64,000 nt of DNA. It comes from Leeuwenhoekiella sp. MAR_2009_132 (GTDB lineage: Bacteria > Bacteroidota > Bacteroidia > Flavobacteriales > Flavobacteriaceae). The DNA lies in contig NZ_JHZY01000004.1 in assembly GCF_000687915.1 (NCBI RefSeq), positions 754,001 to 818,000 of the forward strand, in the 5' to 3' direction. The position numbers and the translations under genes are program-made. Shown one piece after another: positions 55,941 through 63,976 of this stretch (the stretch's first letter is position 1; each line of letters opens with the position of its first letter). The notes below the pieces were generated by a model, which was not told the origin of the DNA, did no database searches, and worked only from the letters and a program-made list of their open reading frames with translations.

Positions 55941-57185
55941 TCAAACTGATTTTGCTATTTTTTCCATAATTGTAAGGTCTGTACCAAATTTGCAAATCGC
56001 ATCGCAATGCATCCTCAATTCAGAAAACAAAATATACTTTATATGCATCTTGGAATTTTTGATTACAGGTCGATTCAATTGATGTATGACGTCTTTTTCA
56101 CGATGGTTTGGAATGATGATATAAAAAACCTCATCGCCATCGGAAATGCTGAAATATAAATCGGACAGTCTTAAAATTCCTGAATAGATACTGGTGCTTT
56201 TTTCAACCTCAAAAGCGGCTACTATATTATTGGTTCCCTTTTCAAACCAAAGCACATCAATGAGTTTAATGGTGGTTTGGGTTTCCTTATCGCAAGGAAG
56301 CGCTGGAAATGTTTTCATTGAAATGAACGAAAAACTTTGACCGCCAAAAGATTTACTTTTATCGTTGCTGGCAGGTGTAACGTCAAAACCAAGTGAAATG
56401 CCGATTTTCAATAAATGGTATTGCATTTCGTCGTGAAGTTTCTCTTCCTGCTTTTCTTCCTGAATTTCCCTTTGCCGTTTTACGATGTTTTTTTCAAATT
56501 TGACCCGTTCGGCCTCACTTAAATATTCGTCGTTACCTATGAGCATTTTTTGGGTGCCAATCTCGAAACACAATCCTGCAATTGCGCCTAAATCGTTTGA
56601 CAGTTCCGTTTTGTTTTTAGTATTGGTTTCTATCAAGATTTCCCTGATTTTCAGATACTCCGTCCAACTTCCCAATTTCTTTTTATCCTTGAACAGAAAA
56701 TTAAACCCATTTAGTATGGCCGTATTAAATGGTGGAAACCAAGTGGGATGCAAAAAATATAAAATACTTGCTACCGCTGGGCCGAGGCCTTTTACTTTGA
56801 GTGCATCCAACTTTACGATTTCCCTTACGACCTGTTCTTCCGTTTTGGCATTAATACAGTTTTCCAAAAATTGACCAAAAGCTATTTTATTGTCCTGATT
56901 TTCATAGATATCAGGAATGCGCAGTTTCGGCTTCCAATAAAAAGGATGCGCCACACCCGCAAAAACTTGCTTTTGCTCTGCAATGCTGCCCAACACAAAT
57001 TCCAGACTGCTTTCCTTAAAATCGTTTGGGAAGGTTTTGTTTTTAATGTCCTCAATCACCTGCAAAACGCCTCTACGGATGGTTCTAAACGCCTTCAATC
57101 TCTGGTCATTGTCAACAAACCAAGTATTGTAAACACTTTCCGAGTCGGTTTTATATTGATGGATTATTTGAGGAAAATTGCTCAT
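55941..57185 (-). CDS. Helix-hairpin-helix plus PD-(D/E)xK-like protein, unknown function (414 aa)
   Basis: The ATG at 57185 avoids a 46-base overlap with the next gene, so I prefer it to the Met at 57239. Residues about 127-147 (LKVKGLGPAVASILYFLHP) have a helix-hairpin-helix-like pattern as in DNA glycosylases and DNA-binding proteins. A coiled region (about 225-262) follows. Then VLWFEKGTNNIVAAFEVEKS (311-330) gives Asp310 and Glu326-x-Glu-Lys329, the core of a PD-(D/E)xK nuclease. It may be a restriction or repair type nuclease, but no family is confirmed. Its partner gene at 57194 encodes a NTF2-like protein. Confidence 0.6.
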   Translation of the reverse strand: MSNFPQIIHQYKTDSESVYNTWFVDNDQRLKAFRTIRRGVLQVIEDIKNKTFPNDFKESSLEFVLGSIAEQKQVFAGVAHPFYWKPKLRIPDIYENQDNKIAFGQFLENCINAKTEEQVVREIVKLDALKVKGLGPAVASILYFLHPTWFPPFNTAILNGFNFLFKDKKKLGSWTEYLKIREILIETNTKNKTELSNDLGAIAGLCFEIGTQKMLIGNDEYLSEAERVKFEKNIVKRQREIQEEKQEEKLHDEMQYHLLKIGISLGFDVTPASNDKSKSFGGQSFSFISMKTFPALPCDKETQTTIKLIDVLWFEKGTNNIVAAFEVEKSTSIYSGILRLSDLYFSISDGDEVFYIIIPNHREKDVIHQLNRPVIKNSKMHIKYILFSELRMHCDAICKFGTDLTIMEKIAKSV

Positions 57186-57193
57186 TGTTGCTG

Positions 57194-57676
57194 TTATTTC
57201 GTGTTTCTTGAAGAGGTATGTGTTTTGATGATTTTCCATTCGCCACCCATCTTTTTTAGGATAGACGTTGCCACGCCTTTTTTGCGAATCGTTCGTGTTT
57301 CACCTTTTTCATTTGGGTTAAGCACTATGGTATAAATGTAGGTTTCAGTAGTAAAAGCATAGGGCGCATCTACTTTGGCATCGATTTCATAATCAGAAAA
57401 GGTAAAACTTTTAAATTCGCCTAATTCTGGTCCAAGATGATGCTCAATGTAATGTGCATACGTGCCTTCGACTCCACCGGATTCAAATACTTCAGAATCT
57501 TCTGCAAATAAATTGAACGTGCCTTCAGTTGTCAAATTTTGAATGGCATCCTTGTAGGTTTTCATCACAGCAATAACCGCTTCCGTATCCGTCTTTGCTT
57601 TTGTTTCCTGTGCGTTGGATAAGCTGAAAGTAGCAATGAGAATTGTTACGAGTGCAATTGTTTTAATTGTTTTCAT
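57194..57676 (-). CDS. Exported NTF2/SnoaL-like protein (160 aa)
   Basis: A signal peptide (MKTIKTIALVTILIATFSLSNAQ) precedes a SnoaL/NTF2-like cone fold. It is recognised from AVIAVMKTYKDAIQNLTTEGTFNLFAEDSEVFESGGVEGTYAHYIEHH (by parts) and the late KKGVATSILKKMGGEWKIIKTHTS. Such exported proteins bind small molecules or act as enzymes, with no known role in this context. It is followed by the HhH/nuclease-like gene 8 bases downstream and preceded by the K+ channel gene 18 bases upstream. Confidence 0.82.
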   Translation of the reverse strand: MKTIKTIALVTILIATFSLSNAQETKAKTDTEAVIAVMKTYKDAIQNLTTEGTFNLFAEDSEVFESGGVEGTYAHYIEHHLGPELGEFKSFTFSDYEIDAKVDAPYAFTTETYIYTIVLNPNEKGETRTIRKKGVATSILKKMGGEWKIIKTHTSSRNTK

Positions 57677-57694
57677 AATTTTAGTTTTTAAAGG

Positions 57695-58252
57695 TTATTT
57701 ATTATCAACGTGTATTCTATTAATATTTGCAATGCCAAAGACAAGTACCAAAAAGCTCAAGAAAATTTCCATCATTACCAGCGTTTTTCCCGCAATTGAA
57801 ATTGGTACAATATCGCCATATCCAACCGAGGAAAAAGTTATCAAGCTGAAATAGATAAATTCAAAAAATTGCAAGAAGAATGAACCATTGAGCGAAGTAC
57901 TCTCTTTGAAATTTTCAGAATTCAAAATATATAACGCGTGATAATCAGTCGTGAATGAAAAAACAATCAAAACAATCAACACCGCAAATAAAGTTAGGAC
58001 GTGCGCAAGCTGATGGCTTTCGCCTATTATTTTAGCCAATTGTATGAACGTAAGCCGAACGATAAAAATGGTCTTGATTAGAGCCAAAGCCACAATTAAA
58101 ATAGGTCGCCATAGGCCATTATCATCTGCTTGTGCCCAAAATATATAACTCAGTGATATAGCGATAACCGCCGTTGCGGTAAGCAATACTTTTTTAAAGA
58201 GCTGTCCATAAAACCCATTGCCGTTTGATATATCATTTATAGTTTCTTTCAC
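57695..58252 (-). CDS. Ion channel, potassium-channel family (185 aa)
   Basis: A membrane protein with four hydrophobic segments and the potassium selectivity filter SSVGYGDIVPIS (about 140-151) between the last two helices. A GTG start is used because no in-frame ATG lies near. Two extra helices before the pore module (AVIAISLSYIFWA, LFAVLIVLIVFSF) make it a small, soluble-domain-free K+ channel. It is read with the NTF2-like gene at an 18-base gap. Its function in the element may be tied to envelope or ion stress, but that is inference. Confidence 0.85.
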   Translation of the reverse strand: MKETINDISNGNGFYGQLFKKVLLTATAVIAISLSYIFWAQADDNGLWRPILIVALALIKTIFIVRLTFIQLAKIIGESHQLAHVLTLFAVLIVLIVFSFTTDYHALYILNSENFKESTSLNGSFFLQFFEFIYFSLITFSSVGYGDIVPISIAGKTLVMMEIFLSFLVLVFGIANINRIHVDNK

Positions 58253-58415
58253 TATTGATTTTTTTAATACATTAATATTAGTTATATCATTGCAACACCA
58301 ATAAATAAGTATTGATGCCTTGAAAGGATAGATGAAACTCTAGTGGCCACTCCATAAAAATATACATCCTGAAAATCCAGTATTTACAATAAGATTTTCT
58401 TTCACAAAATTTCTA

Positions 58416-58475
58416 GTGCCTAACAAGGGGGGACTAAAACCAACCATCAACATTGACCCTTCCCTAATTAGGGCT
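58416..58475. repeat. Stem-loop repeat, copy B
   Basis: GTGCCTAAC..AAGGGG and CCCTTCCCTAATTAGGGCTT flank a loop with CCAACCATCAACATTG. The right arm can also pair with itself (CCCTAATTAGGG). It is 35 bases after the stop of the DUF4136 gene and 160 bases before the K+ channel gene. The rest of 58253-58509 shows nothing recognisable. Confidence 0.65.
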
Positions 58476-58509
58476 TTTTTTCTTGATATCTTTTTATATC
58501 ATTTTAAGC

Positions 58510-59106
58510 TCAGTTTTTTACAGTATTCCCATATTGATATTTTGCAAATATTTTTGCCACCGCCTCCTTAATTTCCTTTTGCTTGTCGGTGGTATTTGCG
58601 TGCAGCACATCTGGCGCAAATCCTTGCCAGACTAATTGACGGCGTTTCATATCTATAAGTTCTATGACAACGCCACCTTCTTTGTGTTCTTGAGATGATT
58701 GGTAACCGCCATAATATCCATAACCGTAAGACCCGAAATGACCATAACCGTGACCATAAGAAGGAAAATAAGGGTAGCCACCACCTGTGTTTATATCTCT
58801 TGTCTGTACAACGATACGGGAATCTACCAATAAATCAGGATTGCTCTTATTCAAGACGTAGCCTTTATTTTCCATTTGTTCCTGAATGGCGCCTTTTAAC
58901 CGTTTCTTTATCAATGTGTTGAAAAATAACGGTTCGTTTTCCTTGTCGCTGTCCATTTGAAAATCATCGGACCAGTAAAAGGTTTTGTAGGTTCCAAACT
59001 GTGCTTCTTGGTCATAATCGGTAACGATGGCCGAAGAAGTGACCGAACAACTTACTGCGGTAATGCTTATTAAAAGGCAGACTGCCAATTTTATTAATGT
59101 TCTCAT
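58510..59106 (-). CDS. DUF4136 lipoprotein (198 aa)
   Basis: Lipoprotein signal MRTLIKLAVCLLISITAVSC with the lipid cysteine at residue 20. The mature domain is DUF4136: DYDQEAQFGTYKTFYW at the start, NPDLLVDSRIVVQTRD in the middle, and the typical late RRQLVWQGFAPDVL. A Gly/Tyr/His-rich loop (GHGYGHFGSYGYGYYGG, about 120-136) is inserted between. It is a periplasm- or surface-facing protein of unknown role and is common in Bacteroidetes envelope clusters. It starts 29 bases after the YceI gene. Confidence 0.87.
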   Translation of the reverse strand: MRTLIKLAVCLLISITAVSCSVTSSAIVTDYDQEAQFGTYKTFYWSDDFQMDSDKENEPLFFNTLIKKRLKGAIQEQMENKGYVLNKSNPDLLVDSRIVVQTRDINTGGGYPYFPSYGHGYGHFGSYGYGYYGGYQSSQEHKEGGVVIELIDMKRRQLVWQGFAPDVLHANTTDKQKEIKEAVAKIFAKYQYGNTVKN

Positions 59107-59135
59107 AATCCATTTATTTAATTCAACAATCTATT

Positions 59136-59684
59136 TTATTTCTTCGTAAGTATTGCATCCACACTCAAGTCGTGCTTGTCATTAACTTTTATAAATACCA
59201 AACTTGGGCGTTCCAAATTATAATCGGTAATCAATAAAGACCAAGAAGCTGTTAATTGAATTGTATCTTCTGAAACAAGTTTCAACTCAATAGGAATGGT
59301 TATTTCCCGAGTAACTCCGGCAAGGGTGAAATCTCCCTTTGCGTTGAGCGTTTGTGTCGCTTTTTCTTCAAAATTAAAATCGTCCATAAATTTTCCTTCA
59401 AAAACAACATTGGGTTTTTTTTCCGCTTTTACCAGATCATACATATGTCCATCCCGTTTTTCATTATCTGTCTTTATGGATTTTACAGGAACCGAAAAGG
59501 TCAACGTGCCGTCCTTAAAACCTATGGTGCCCTGTAAATCATCAGATTTGCCGATATAGGAATTAAGTGGCATTTTTGCCTTAAAGGATGCGGTTCCTTC
59601 CTTTACTATATAATTTTGGGCCTTTATAGATACATTGCTTGAAAACAACAGTATTATTAACAAATAAATTAAGTTTTTACCCAT
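59136..59684 (-). CDS. YceI-family exported protein (182 aa)
   Basis: Signal peptide MGKNLIYLLIILLFSSNVSIKAQ, then a YceI lipocalin-like domain: EGTASFKAKMPLNSYIGKSDDLQGTIGFKDG (by parts), SFSVPVKSIKTDNEKRDGHMYDL and the FTLAGVTREITIPIE strand. YceI proteins bind isoprenoids or other lipids in the periplasm. The gene overlaps the upstream glutamate-synthase-like gene by eight bases, so the two are coupled. Its target ligand is unknown. Confidence 0.88.
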   Translation of the reverse strand: MGKNLIYLLIILLFSSNVSIKAQNYIVKEGTASFKAKMPLNSYIGKSDDLQGTIGFKDGTLTFSVPVKSIKTDNEKRDGHMYDLVKAEKKPNVVFEGKFMDDFNFEEKATQTLNAKGDFTLAGVTREITIPIELKLVSEDTIQLTASWSLLITDYNLERPSLVFIKVNDKHDLSVDAILTKK

Positions 59685-61203
59685 TACTTTTTATTTTTCG
59701 ACCATTCAATCCATTTGAGTATAACTCTTGATATGTCTTGGTCTCATTCTCATTGATTCGGCGGACAATATACTTTTTGTCGATACCCTTTCTATTTTCA
59801 ATACCCATTGATTTTAGCAGTTCCTTAAAACCTTCGATGGTATTTTTATGATAGTTGGCAACTTTGGTTTTTTTATCTTTTACAACAATGGATGCAACTC
59901 GGGAAGGCACCATTGTGGTAATTCCCGTAGGGCAGGTATCCAAATTGCATTTTAGCGATTGCACACAGCCCAAGGCAAACATCATCCCTCTTGCGCTATA
60001 ACAGGCATCTGCGCCGAGCGCCATCATTCTATAGATATCAAAAGCGGATATAATTTTACCAGCTGCCATTACTTTAATTTCATCTCGCAACCCATACTTT
60101 TTAAGAATGCCGTTTGCGAAATGGATGGCTTCAATTATTGGCATACCGGCCCAATGTAAGGATTCCATATGGGCAGCACCAGAGCCACCTTCGGCACCGT
60201 CAATGGCTATAAAGTCTGGGCAATTTTGCTTTTCGGCAAAGGTTTGAACCATTCTTTCAAACTCATCTTGTTGACCAATGCACAGCTTTATTCCCACAGG
60301 TTTTCCTTTAGAGAGTTTTCTCAATTTTCTAATGAAGCGTAGCATTTCAACGTCATTGTCGAATGCCGAATGAAAGGCTGGGGAATGAATTTCCGTTCCC
60401 TGCTCCACATCCCTGAATTTGGCAATTTCCTTTGTGTTCTTCTTTGCCGGCAAAATTGCCCCAAAGCCAGGTTTGGCACCTTGCGATATTTTTATTTCAA
60501 TCATTTTCACTACATCGTTGGTTGCGATATCGGCGAATTTTTTGGCGTCAAAATTTCCTTCTGCATCACGACATCCAAAATAGCCTGTTCCAAACTGAAA
60601 GATAATATCTGCACCGTATTCTTGATGATAGGGTGTAAAGCCACCTTCGCCGGTGTTTTGAGCAAAACCTGCTATTTTCGCACCACCGTTAAAAGCAAGG
60701 GTAGCATTTTTGCTTATGGAACCAAAACTCATTCCCGCAAGGTTGAGAATGCTGGCAGAGTAAGGTTTTAAGCAGTGGGAACTTCCTATAAGAACTCTAA
60801 AGTCGTCATTGATTTGTTTTGCAGGATATGTGGAATGGGTAAACCACTCGCGCCCCACTTTGTCATACGGAATCTGTGTTCCAAAAGGTTGATTTATAAG
60901 CGCATCGGCAGCTCTTTTATAGACAATTTCCTTTTGAATTAAAGTAAAGGGTTGCCCTTCGGTACGGTTGAGCAATAATGTTTCCTGAATAACGTGGCGT
61001 TGCTCCTCAAGAAGATTTGTGATTCTACCAAGCAAAGGGTAGGTTCTCCTAATATTATTTGATTCTTGAAAATAGTCCACAAGACCGAGAACGAGTAAAG
61101 GAAGGATAATCAATCCAATCCACCACAAATGGGGATGCCAAAATACCATAACGATATATGCAGCAACTAAAAATATAGCGGTTATAATAAATCCTTTTCT
61201 CAT
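59677..61203 (-). CDS. FMN-binding glutamate-synthase-family protein, membrane-attached (508 aa)
   Basis: Two N-terminal membrane helices (about 3-20 and 24-42) lead to a GltB-like FMN TIM barrel. Markers are SFGSISKNATLAFNGGAKIAGFAQNTGEGG, GAKPGFGAILPAKKN, DGAEGGSGAAH and MAAGKIISAFDIYRMMALGADACYSARGMMFALGCVQ. A cysteine cluster (CVQSLKCNLDTC) is typical of the iron-sulphur site. Unlike GltB it has no amidotransferase domain, so it is an orphan redox enzyme and not a full glutamate synthase. It is the first gene of a pair with YceI. Substrate unknown. Confidence 0.88.
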   Translation of the reverse strand: MRKGFIITAIFLVAAYIVMVFWHPHLWWIGLIILPLLVLGLVDYFQESNNIRRTYPLLGRITNLLEEQRHVIQETLLLNRTEGQPFTLIQKEIVYKRAADALINQPFGTQIPYDKVGREWFTHSTYPAKQINDDFRVLIGSSHCLKPYSASILNLAGMSFGSISKNATLAFNGGAKIAGFAQNTGEGGFTPYHQEYGADIIFQFGTGYFGCRDAEGNFDAKKFADIATNDVVKMIEIKISQGAKPGFGAILPAKKNTKEIAKFRDVEQGTEIHSPAFHSAFDNDVEMLRFIRKLRKLSKGKPVGIKLCIGQQDEFERMVQTFAEKQNCPDFIAIDGAEGGSGAAHMESLHWAGMPIIEAIHFANGILKKYGLRDEIKVMAAGKIISAFDIYRMMALGADACYSARGMMFALGCVQSLKCNLDTCPTGITTMVPSRVASIVVKDKKTKVANYHKNTIEGFKELLKSMGIENRKGIDKKYIVRRINENETKTYQELYSNGLNGRKIKSNG

Positions 61204-61212
61204 TTTTCAGTA

Positions 61213-61887
61213 TTAATGTGAATGTTCATCACTTTCTCCGTGACCTTCTTCGTTTTCGTTACCAAGATATTTCCCCTGTGGGCCAACTCCTTCAATATGC
61301 ACGAGCTGTGAACCATAGTGTCCTGCCTGTGCTACTGAATATCCTGCAAAAGCCATAACTACAAATACCCCAATTTCAAAACCTCGCTTTAATTTGTACC
61401 AGAAGAGGCTTACTATTTTTAATAGGGCTGCCAAAGCACTTGCCCATAAAGTCCAATCTGCATATTTGTCGTGCAGTTCCAAGACCTTTTTTGCGGTTTC
61501 TGTAAGTCCTTCGGTATGTGGGTGCACCAGTGTACCTGCTACGTAAGCTCCGATAAATCCGAATCCTACTGTTAGTAAAATGACCCAATCCAGTGTGCGA
61601 TTTAAAACGAACAGCTGGATGAGCTGTAACAAAACTGCCAATAAAAGCAGTACAATCGGGAAGTGTACAACTAATGGATGCAGATTAGGGAAATCGTCCA
61701 AACCGGCTTCAGTATGGTCTTGTGAGACAGAAATTGGACTGCTTGTTTCAAAAATAGAAAGTGATTTCTCATCCTTGATGTCGGTTTTAGTTTCAGAAAC
61801 AATAAAATTACTATCAGCAAATACCGTCGAAAAACCTCCAAACAAGGCTAACATCAATACGGTGAAAATTATTTTTTTAGATTTCAT
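61213..61887 (-). CDS. DUF2231-type membrane protein with signal peptide (224 aa)
   Basis: The ATG at 61887 starts a signal peptide (MKSKKIIFTVLMLALFGGFSTVFA). A start at 61911 would overlap the small gene upstream. The domain PNLHPLVVHFPIVLLLLAVLLQL and HPHTEGLTETAKKVLELHDKYADW is DUF2231, with four membrane helices and His residues that may bind heme. It ends with a His/Glu-rich tail (NENEEGHGESDEHSH) that may bind metal. It is followed by the glutamate-synthase-like gene at 9 bases. Confidence 0.85.
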   Translation of the reverse strand: MKSKKIIFTVLMLALFGGFSTVFADSNFIVSETKTDIKDEKSLSIFETSSPISVSQDHTEAGLDDFPNLHPLVVHFPIVLLLLAVLLQLIQLFVLNRTLDWVILLTVGFGFIGAYVAGTLVHPHTEGLTETAKKVLELHDKYADWTLWASALAALLKIVSLFWYKLKRGFEIGVFVVMAFAGYSVAQAGHYGSQLVHIEGVGPQGKYLGNENEEGHGESDEHSH

Positions 61888-61903
61888 TTTATATAGTTTT
61901 AAA

Positions 61904-62041
61904 TTAATCACCTGTTAATTGCAAGATCAATACACCTATCACAATAATGGCTATAATGGCATAAATGGTATAATTGAACCATTTTTTGAAGCCACTTCTC
62001 TTTTGTTTGGTTTCGCTACCGGTTTTACAACAATCTTTCAT
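61904..62041 (-). CDS. Small CC-motif single-helix membrane protein (45 aa)
   Basis: The frame from 62041 encodes MKDCCKTGSETKQKRSGFKK, one membrane helix (NYTIYAIIAIIVIGVLILQ) and LTGD. Early Cys4-Cys5 may bind metal. It overlaps none of the chosen starts and sits 16 bases before the DUF2231 gene, in the same run. Small CC-leader membrane proteins are frequent in Flavobacteria metal clusters, but the family has no name that I know. Confidence 0.5.
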   Translation of the reverse strand: MKDCCKTGSETKQKRSGFKKWFNYTIYAIIAIIVIGVLILQLTGD

Positions 62042-62144
62042 CTGTTGATATTTATTTATTTTTAATTATCAGATGTAATTGGCCAATCAACATTTCGCTT
62101 GTTATCAACTTTTTTGTATGGCTCATTTCATACTATTTTATTTG

Positions 62145-62213
62145 TGCCTAATTAAGAGAAAGGGCTTCACTAACCAACCAAAAGTATGTGCCCTCTCTCT
62201 TATTAGGACTTAA
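62145..62213. repeat. Stem-loop repeat, copy D
   Basis: GTGCCTAAT..AAGAGAAAGGGC and GCCCTCTCTCTTATTAGGACTTA form the best stem of the family (about 17 pairs) around a loop CACTAACCAACCAAAAGTATG. Its stem sequence is unlike the other copies except at the ends. It lies 7 bases before copy C in tandem. Confidence 0.7.
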
Positions 62214-62219
62214 ATTTTT

Positions 62220-62283
62220 GCCTGACCTGGGAAGGAATTAACACTAACCATCAACATTGTTTTCCTTCCCACGACAGGACTTA
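62220..62283. repeat. Stem-loop repeat, copy C
   Basis: GCCTGAC..TGGGAAGGAA and TTCCTTCCC..CAGGACTTA pair around a loop with ACTAACCATCAACATTG. Tandem with copy D in the 410-base gap 62042-62451. In the rest of that gap (62284-62451) I see no gene and only a TTAGGGAAGGG fragment reminiscent of the repeat. Confidence 0.7.
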
Positions 62284-62451
62284 ATGACTACCCAAGATAT
62301 CCCAGACATCTTATTTACTTCTGTTAACTAATAAACCAGAGCAACAAAAGATGCTTAGGGAAGGGATTACCTATTGAATAGTCTTTTGTATTTTGCCATA
62401 TTTAAACTTCCTACTACCATATTATCGGTTTCTTACTTTGTTTATTTACAC

Positions 62452-62883
62452 TCAATTATTTCCTTTTGCAATTAGGCTGTCCAATTCCATATACTTTTCT
62501 TTCATTAGGCTTAACGCAAAAGCTCCAGCAGAAGCTGTAAAGACTGAAAAGTCTAATGCTCCTTTTATTCCAGTGGAAAATGTCATTGAAAGCGCAAATA
62601 GTAGCAGTAAAAATCCACTCCATTTTGCGAACAATTCTGTTTTAAATCCAATTATCAAGAAGAATGCAAAAATAATTTCAGCTGCGGTTGCAATAATTCC
62701 GATTGTTGAAATTAATGAGTCCGGAATCCAAGGATTTATCTGTTGTGTGTAGTTAAGAAAATTATCCCAATTCCCCCACACAGAAACATCTTTGTTCCAC
62801 AATCCAAATCTATCAGCTACTGCCGATAAAAATCCGATTGATATTGCAAGTCGCAAAAAGAGTTTGATTATTTTAGTCCTCAT
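62452..62883 (-). CDS. DoxX-family membrane protein (143 aa)
   Basis: Four membrane helices with the DoxX layout: helix 1 at about 5-22 followed by SAVADRFGLWNKD, then IIATAAEIIFAFFLIIGFKTELFAKWSGF with the typical AE and GF positions and the late SGIKGALDFSVF. DoxX proteins are small redox-linked or quinone-linked membrane proteins. It is separated from the tandem stem-loops by about 170 bases and from the upstream DUF3347 gene by 56 bases. Exact role unknown. Confidence 0.85.
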   Translation of the reverse strand: MRTKIIKLFLRLAISIGFLSAVADRFGLWNKDVSVWGNWDNFLNYTQQINPWIPDSLISTIGIIATAAEIIFAFFLIIGFKTELFAKWSGFLLLLFALSMTFSTGIKGALDFSVFTASAGAFALSLMKEKYMELDSLIAKGNN

Positions 62884-62939
62884 CTTTGATTATTGTTGGT
62901 TGCTTAATTCTCTTGATTTTGGTCAAAAGGATTACAACT

Positions 62940-63500
62940 TTACTGAATTGTCTTTTGAACTTTCCCACATTTAAGCATTTTGCTGCCATAGTAGGGGTTT
63001 TTTACTTCATTACTTGTACTTAACCAAGCACTTCCTTTATCGTACATTGGGCAAAATTGTTCATATAACGTGCTTTTTGTACCCGTAATAGCTACCATAT
63101 CAGTAATATCCTTACTTAACGTTTTAAAGTGCTCGCGTTGGTGGTCTATCGCACTTTCAGAAATATGTTCTGCGTGCTCGGTAGCATCTTCTATGATATC
63201 GGCCAGCTCTTTTTGTTGTTCTTTTGAGTAACTACTCTTATCGAATTTTTTAAGAGAGGCTACCAATTTAGAACCTGATTGTGCCGCTTTCTTGGTGTCA
63301 TCGCCTACCAAAGCATCTTTCAACATAAAATAATCGGCAAGAACCGTTTCTGCCGCTGGATTCATTTTGTCCATTTTCATTTTACTATGATCCATTTCCA
63401 TTTCACCGTGCTTGTGGTTCATTTTTTCTTTTTCCTGGGCGTTGGTAAAAGAAACTGCTAACAATAGCATTACTGCTATACTCATTTTTAAATTTTTCAT
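62940..63500 (-). CDS. DUF3347 exported protein (186 aa)
   Basis: A signal peptide ([22 protein letters not shown]) precedes a His/Met-rich segment ([20 protein letters not shown], about 27-46) and a DUF3347 domain (about 50-186) with [13 protein letters not shown] and [12 protein letters not shown]. It is a stand-alone version of the domain at the ends of the HMA protein at 41406 and the CusB-like protein at 47828. The Cys, Met and His composition points to copper binding in the periplasm. It follows the heme-binding gene at 23 bases. Confidence 0.88.
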   Translation of the reverse strand: MKNLKMSIAVMLLLAVSFTNAQEKEKMNHKHGEMEMDHSKMKMDKMNPAAETVLADYFMLKDALVGDDTKKAAQSGSKLVASLKKFDKSSYSKEQQKELADIIEDATEHAEHISESAIDHQREHFKTLSKDITDMVAITGTKSTLYEQFCPMYDKGSAWLSTSNEVKNPYYGSKMLKCGKVQKTIQ

Positions 63501-63523
63501 TTTTATTATTTTTAAATTATTGT

Positions 63524-63976
63524 TTATAAACTATCTTTTAATTGTGTGATAAAATTGATTAATTCTTCTGCCTCCGCTTCAGAAAACTTAGCATCTTTAT
63601 GTATCAAAGTGTAAGAATCCAAAGGCATTTCTCCGCTTTCTATCTGTTTGATAATTGATCGAAGTTTACTTGATTTTCTTCGGCTTGAAAGCGAATCCCA
63701 TTCGTTAAAATTAAGTTCGGCCTTGCCTTCTTTAATGTGGTCTTCCAAAAACCAAGCAGCGGGTTGAATCTTATTATACCAAGGATATTGCGTATTGTTA
63801 CTGTGACAATCATAGCAGGATACCTGTAATTTTTTCTGAATAGTTTCAGGAACATTATGTACCAACATAAAATCAGTTTCGGGAACCGTATAACTTTGAT
63901 TGCGTTCCGTGGGAATAAATTGAATCCCCACAAACCCTACCAGTGCTATTATTGCTATGATTTTTAAAATTTTCAT
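63524..63976 (-). CDS. Heme-binding domain (cytochrome-like) protein (150 aa)
   Basis: An N-terminal membrane anchor (about 3-18) is followed by a heme-attachment motif CYDCH (about 53-57, [20 protein letters not shown]) as in the Haem_bd family (DUF-type, PF14376), and late helices with [12 protein letters not shown]. It is likely a periplasmic membrane-held electron carrier. Its start follows directly on the stop codon of an upstream frame at 63977. It lies 23 bases before the DUF3347 gene in the same direction. Confidence 0.88.
   Translation of the reverse strand: MKILKIIAIIALVGFVGIQFIPTERNQSYTVPETDFMLVHNVPETIQKKLQVSCYDCHSNNTQYPWYNKIQPAAWFLEDHIKEGKAELNFNEWDSLSSRRKSSKLRSIIKQIESGEMPLDSYTLIHKDAKFSEAEAEELINFITQLKDSL

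Noticed and set aside
59677..61203. Complete glutamate synthase large subunit
   Set aside because: The amidotransferase domain is missing and the length (508) is about a third of GltB.
55180..62283. The stem-loops as plain rho-independent terminators
   Set aside because: They lack a T-run of useful length on the coding (minus) strand and their loops and ends are conserved, which a terminator would not need; a terminator side-role cannot be excluded.
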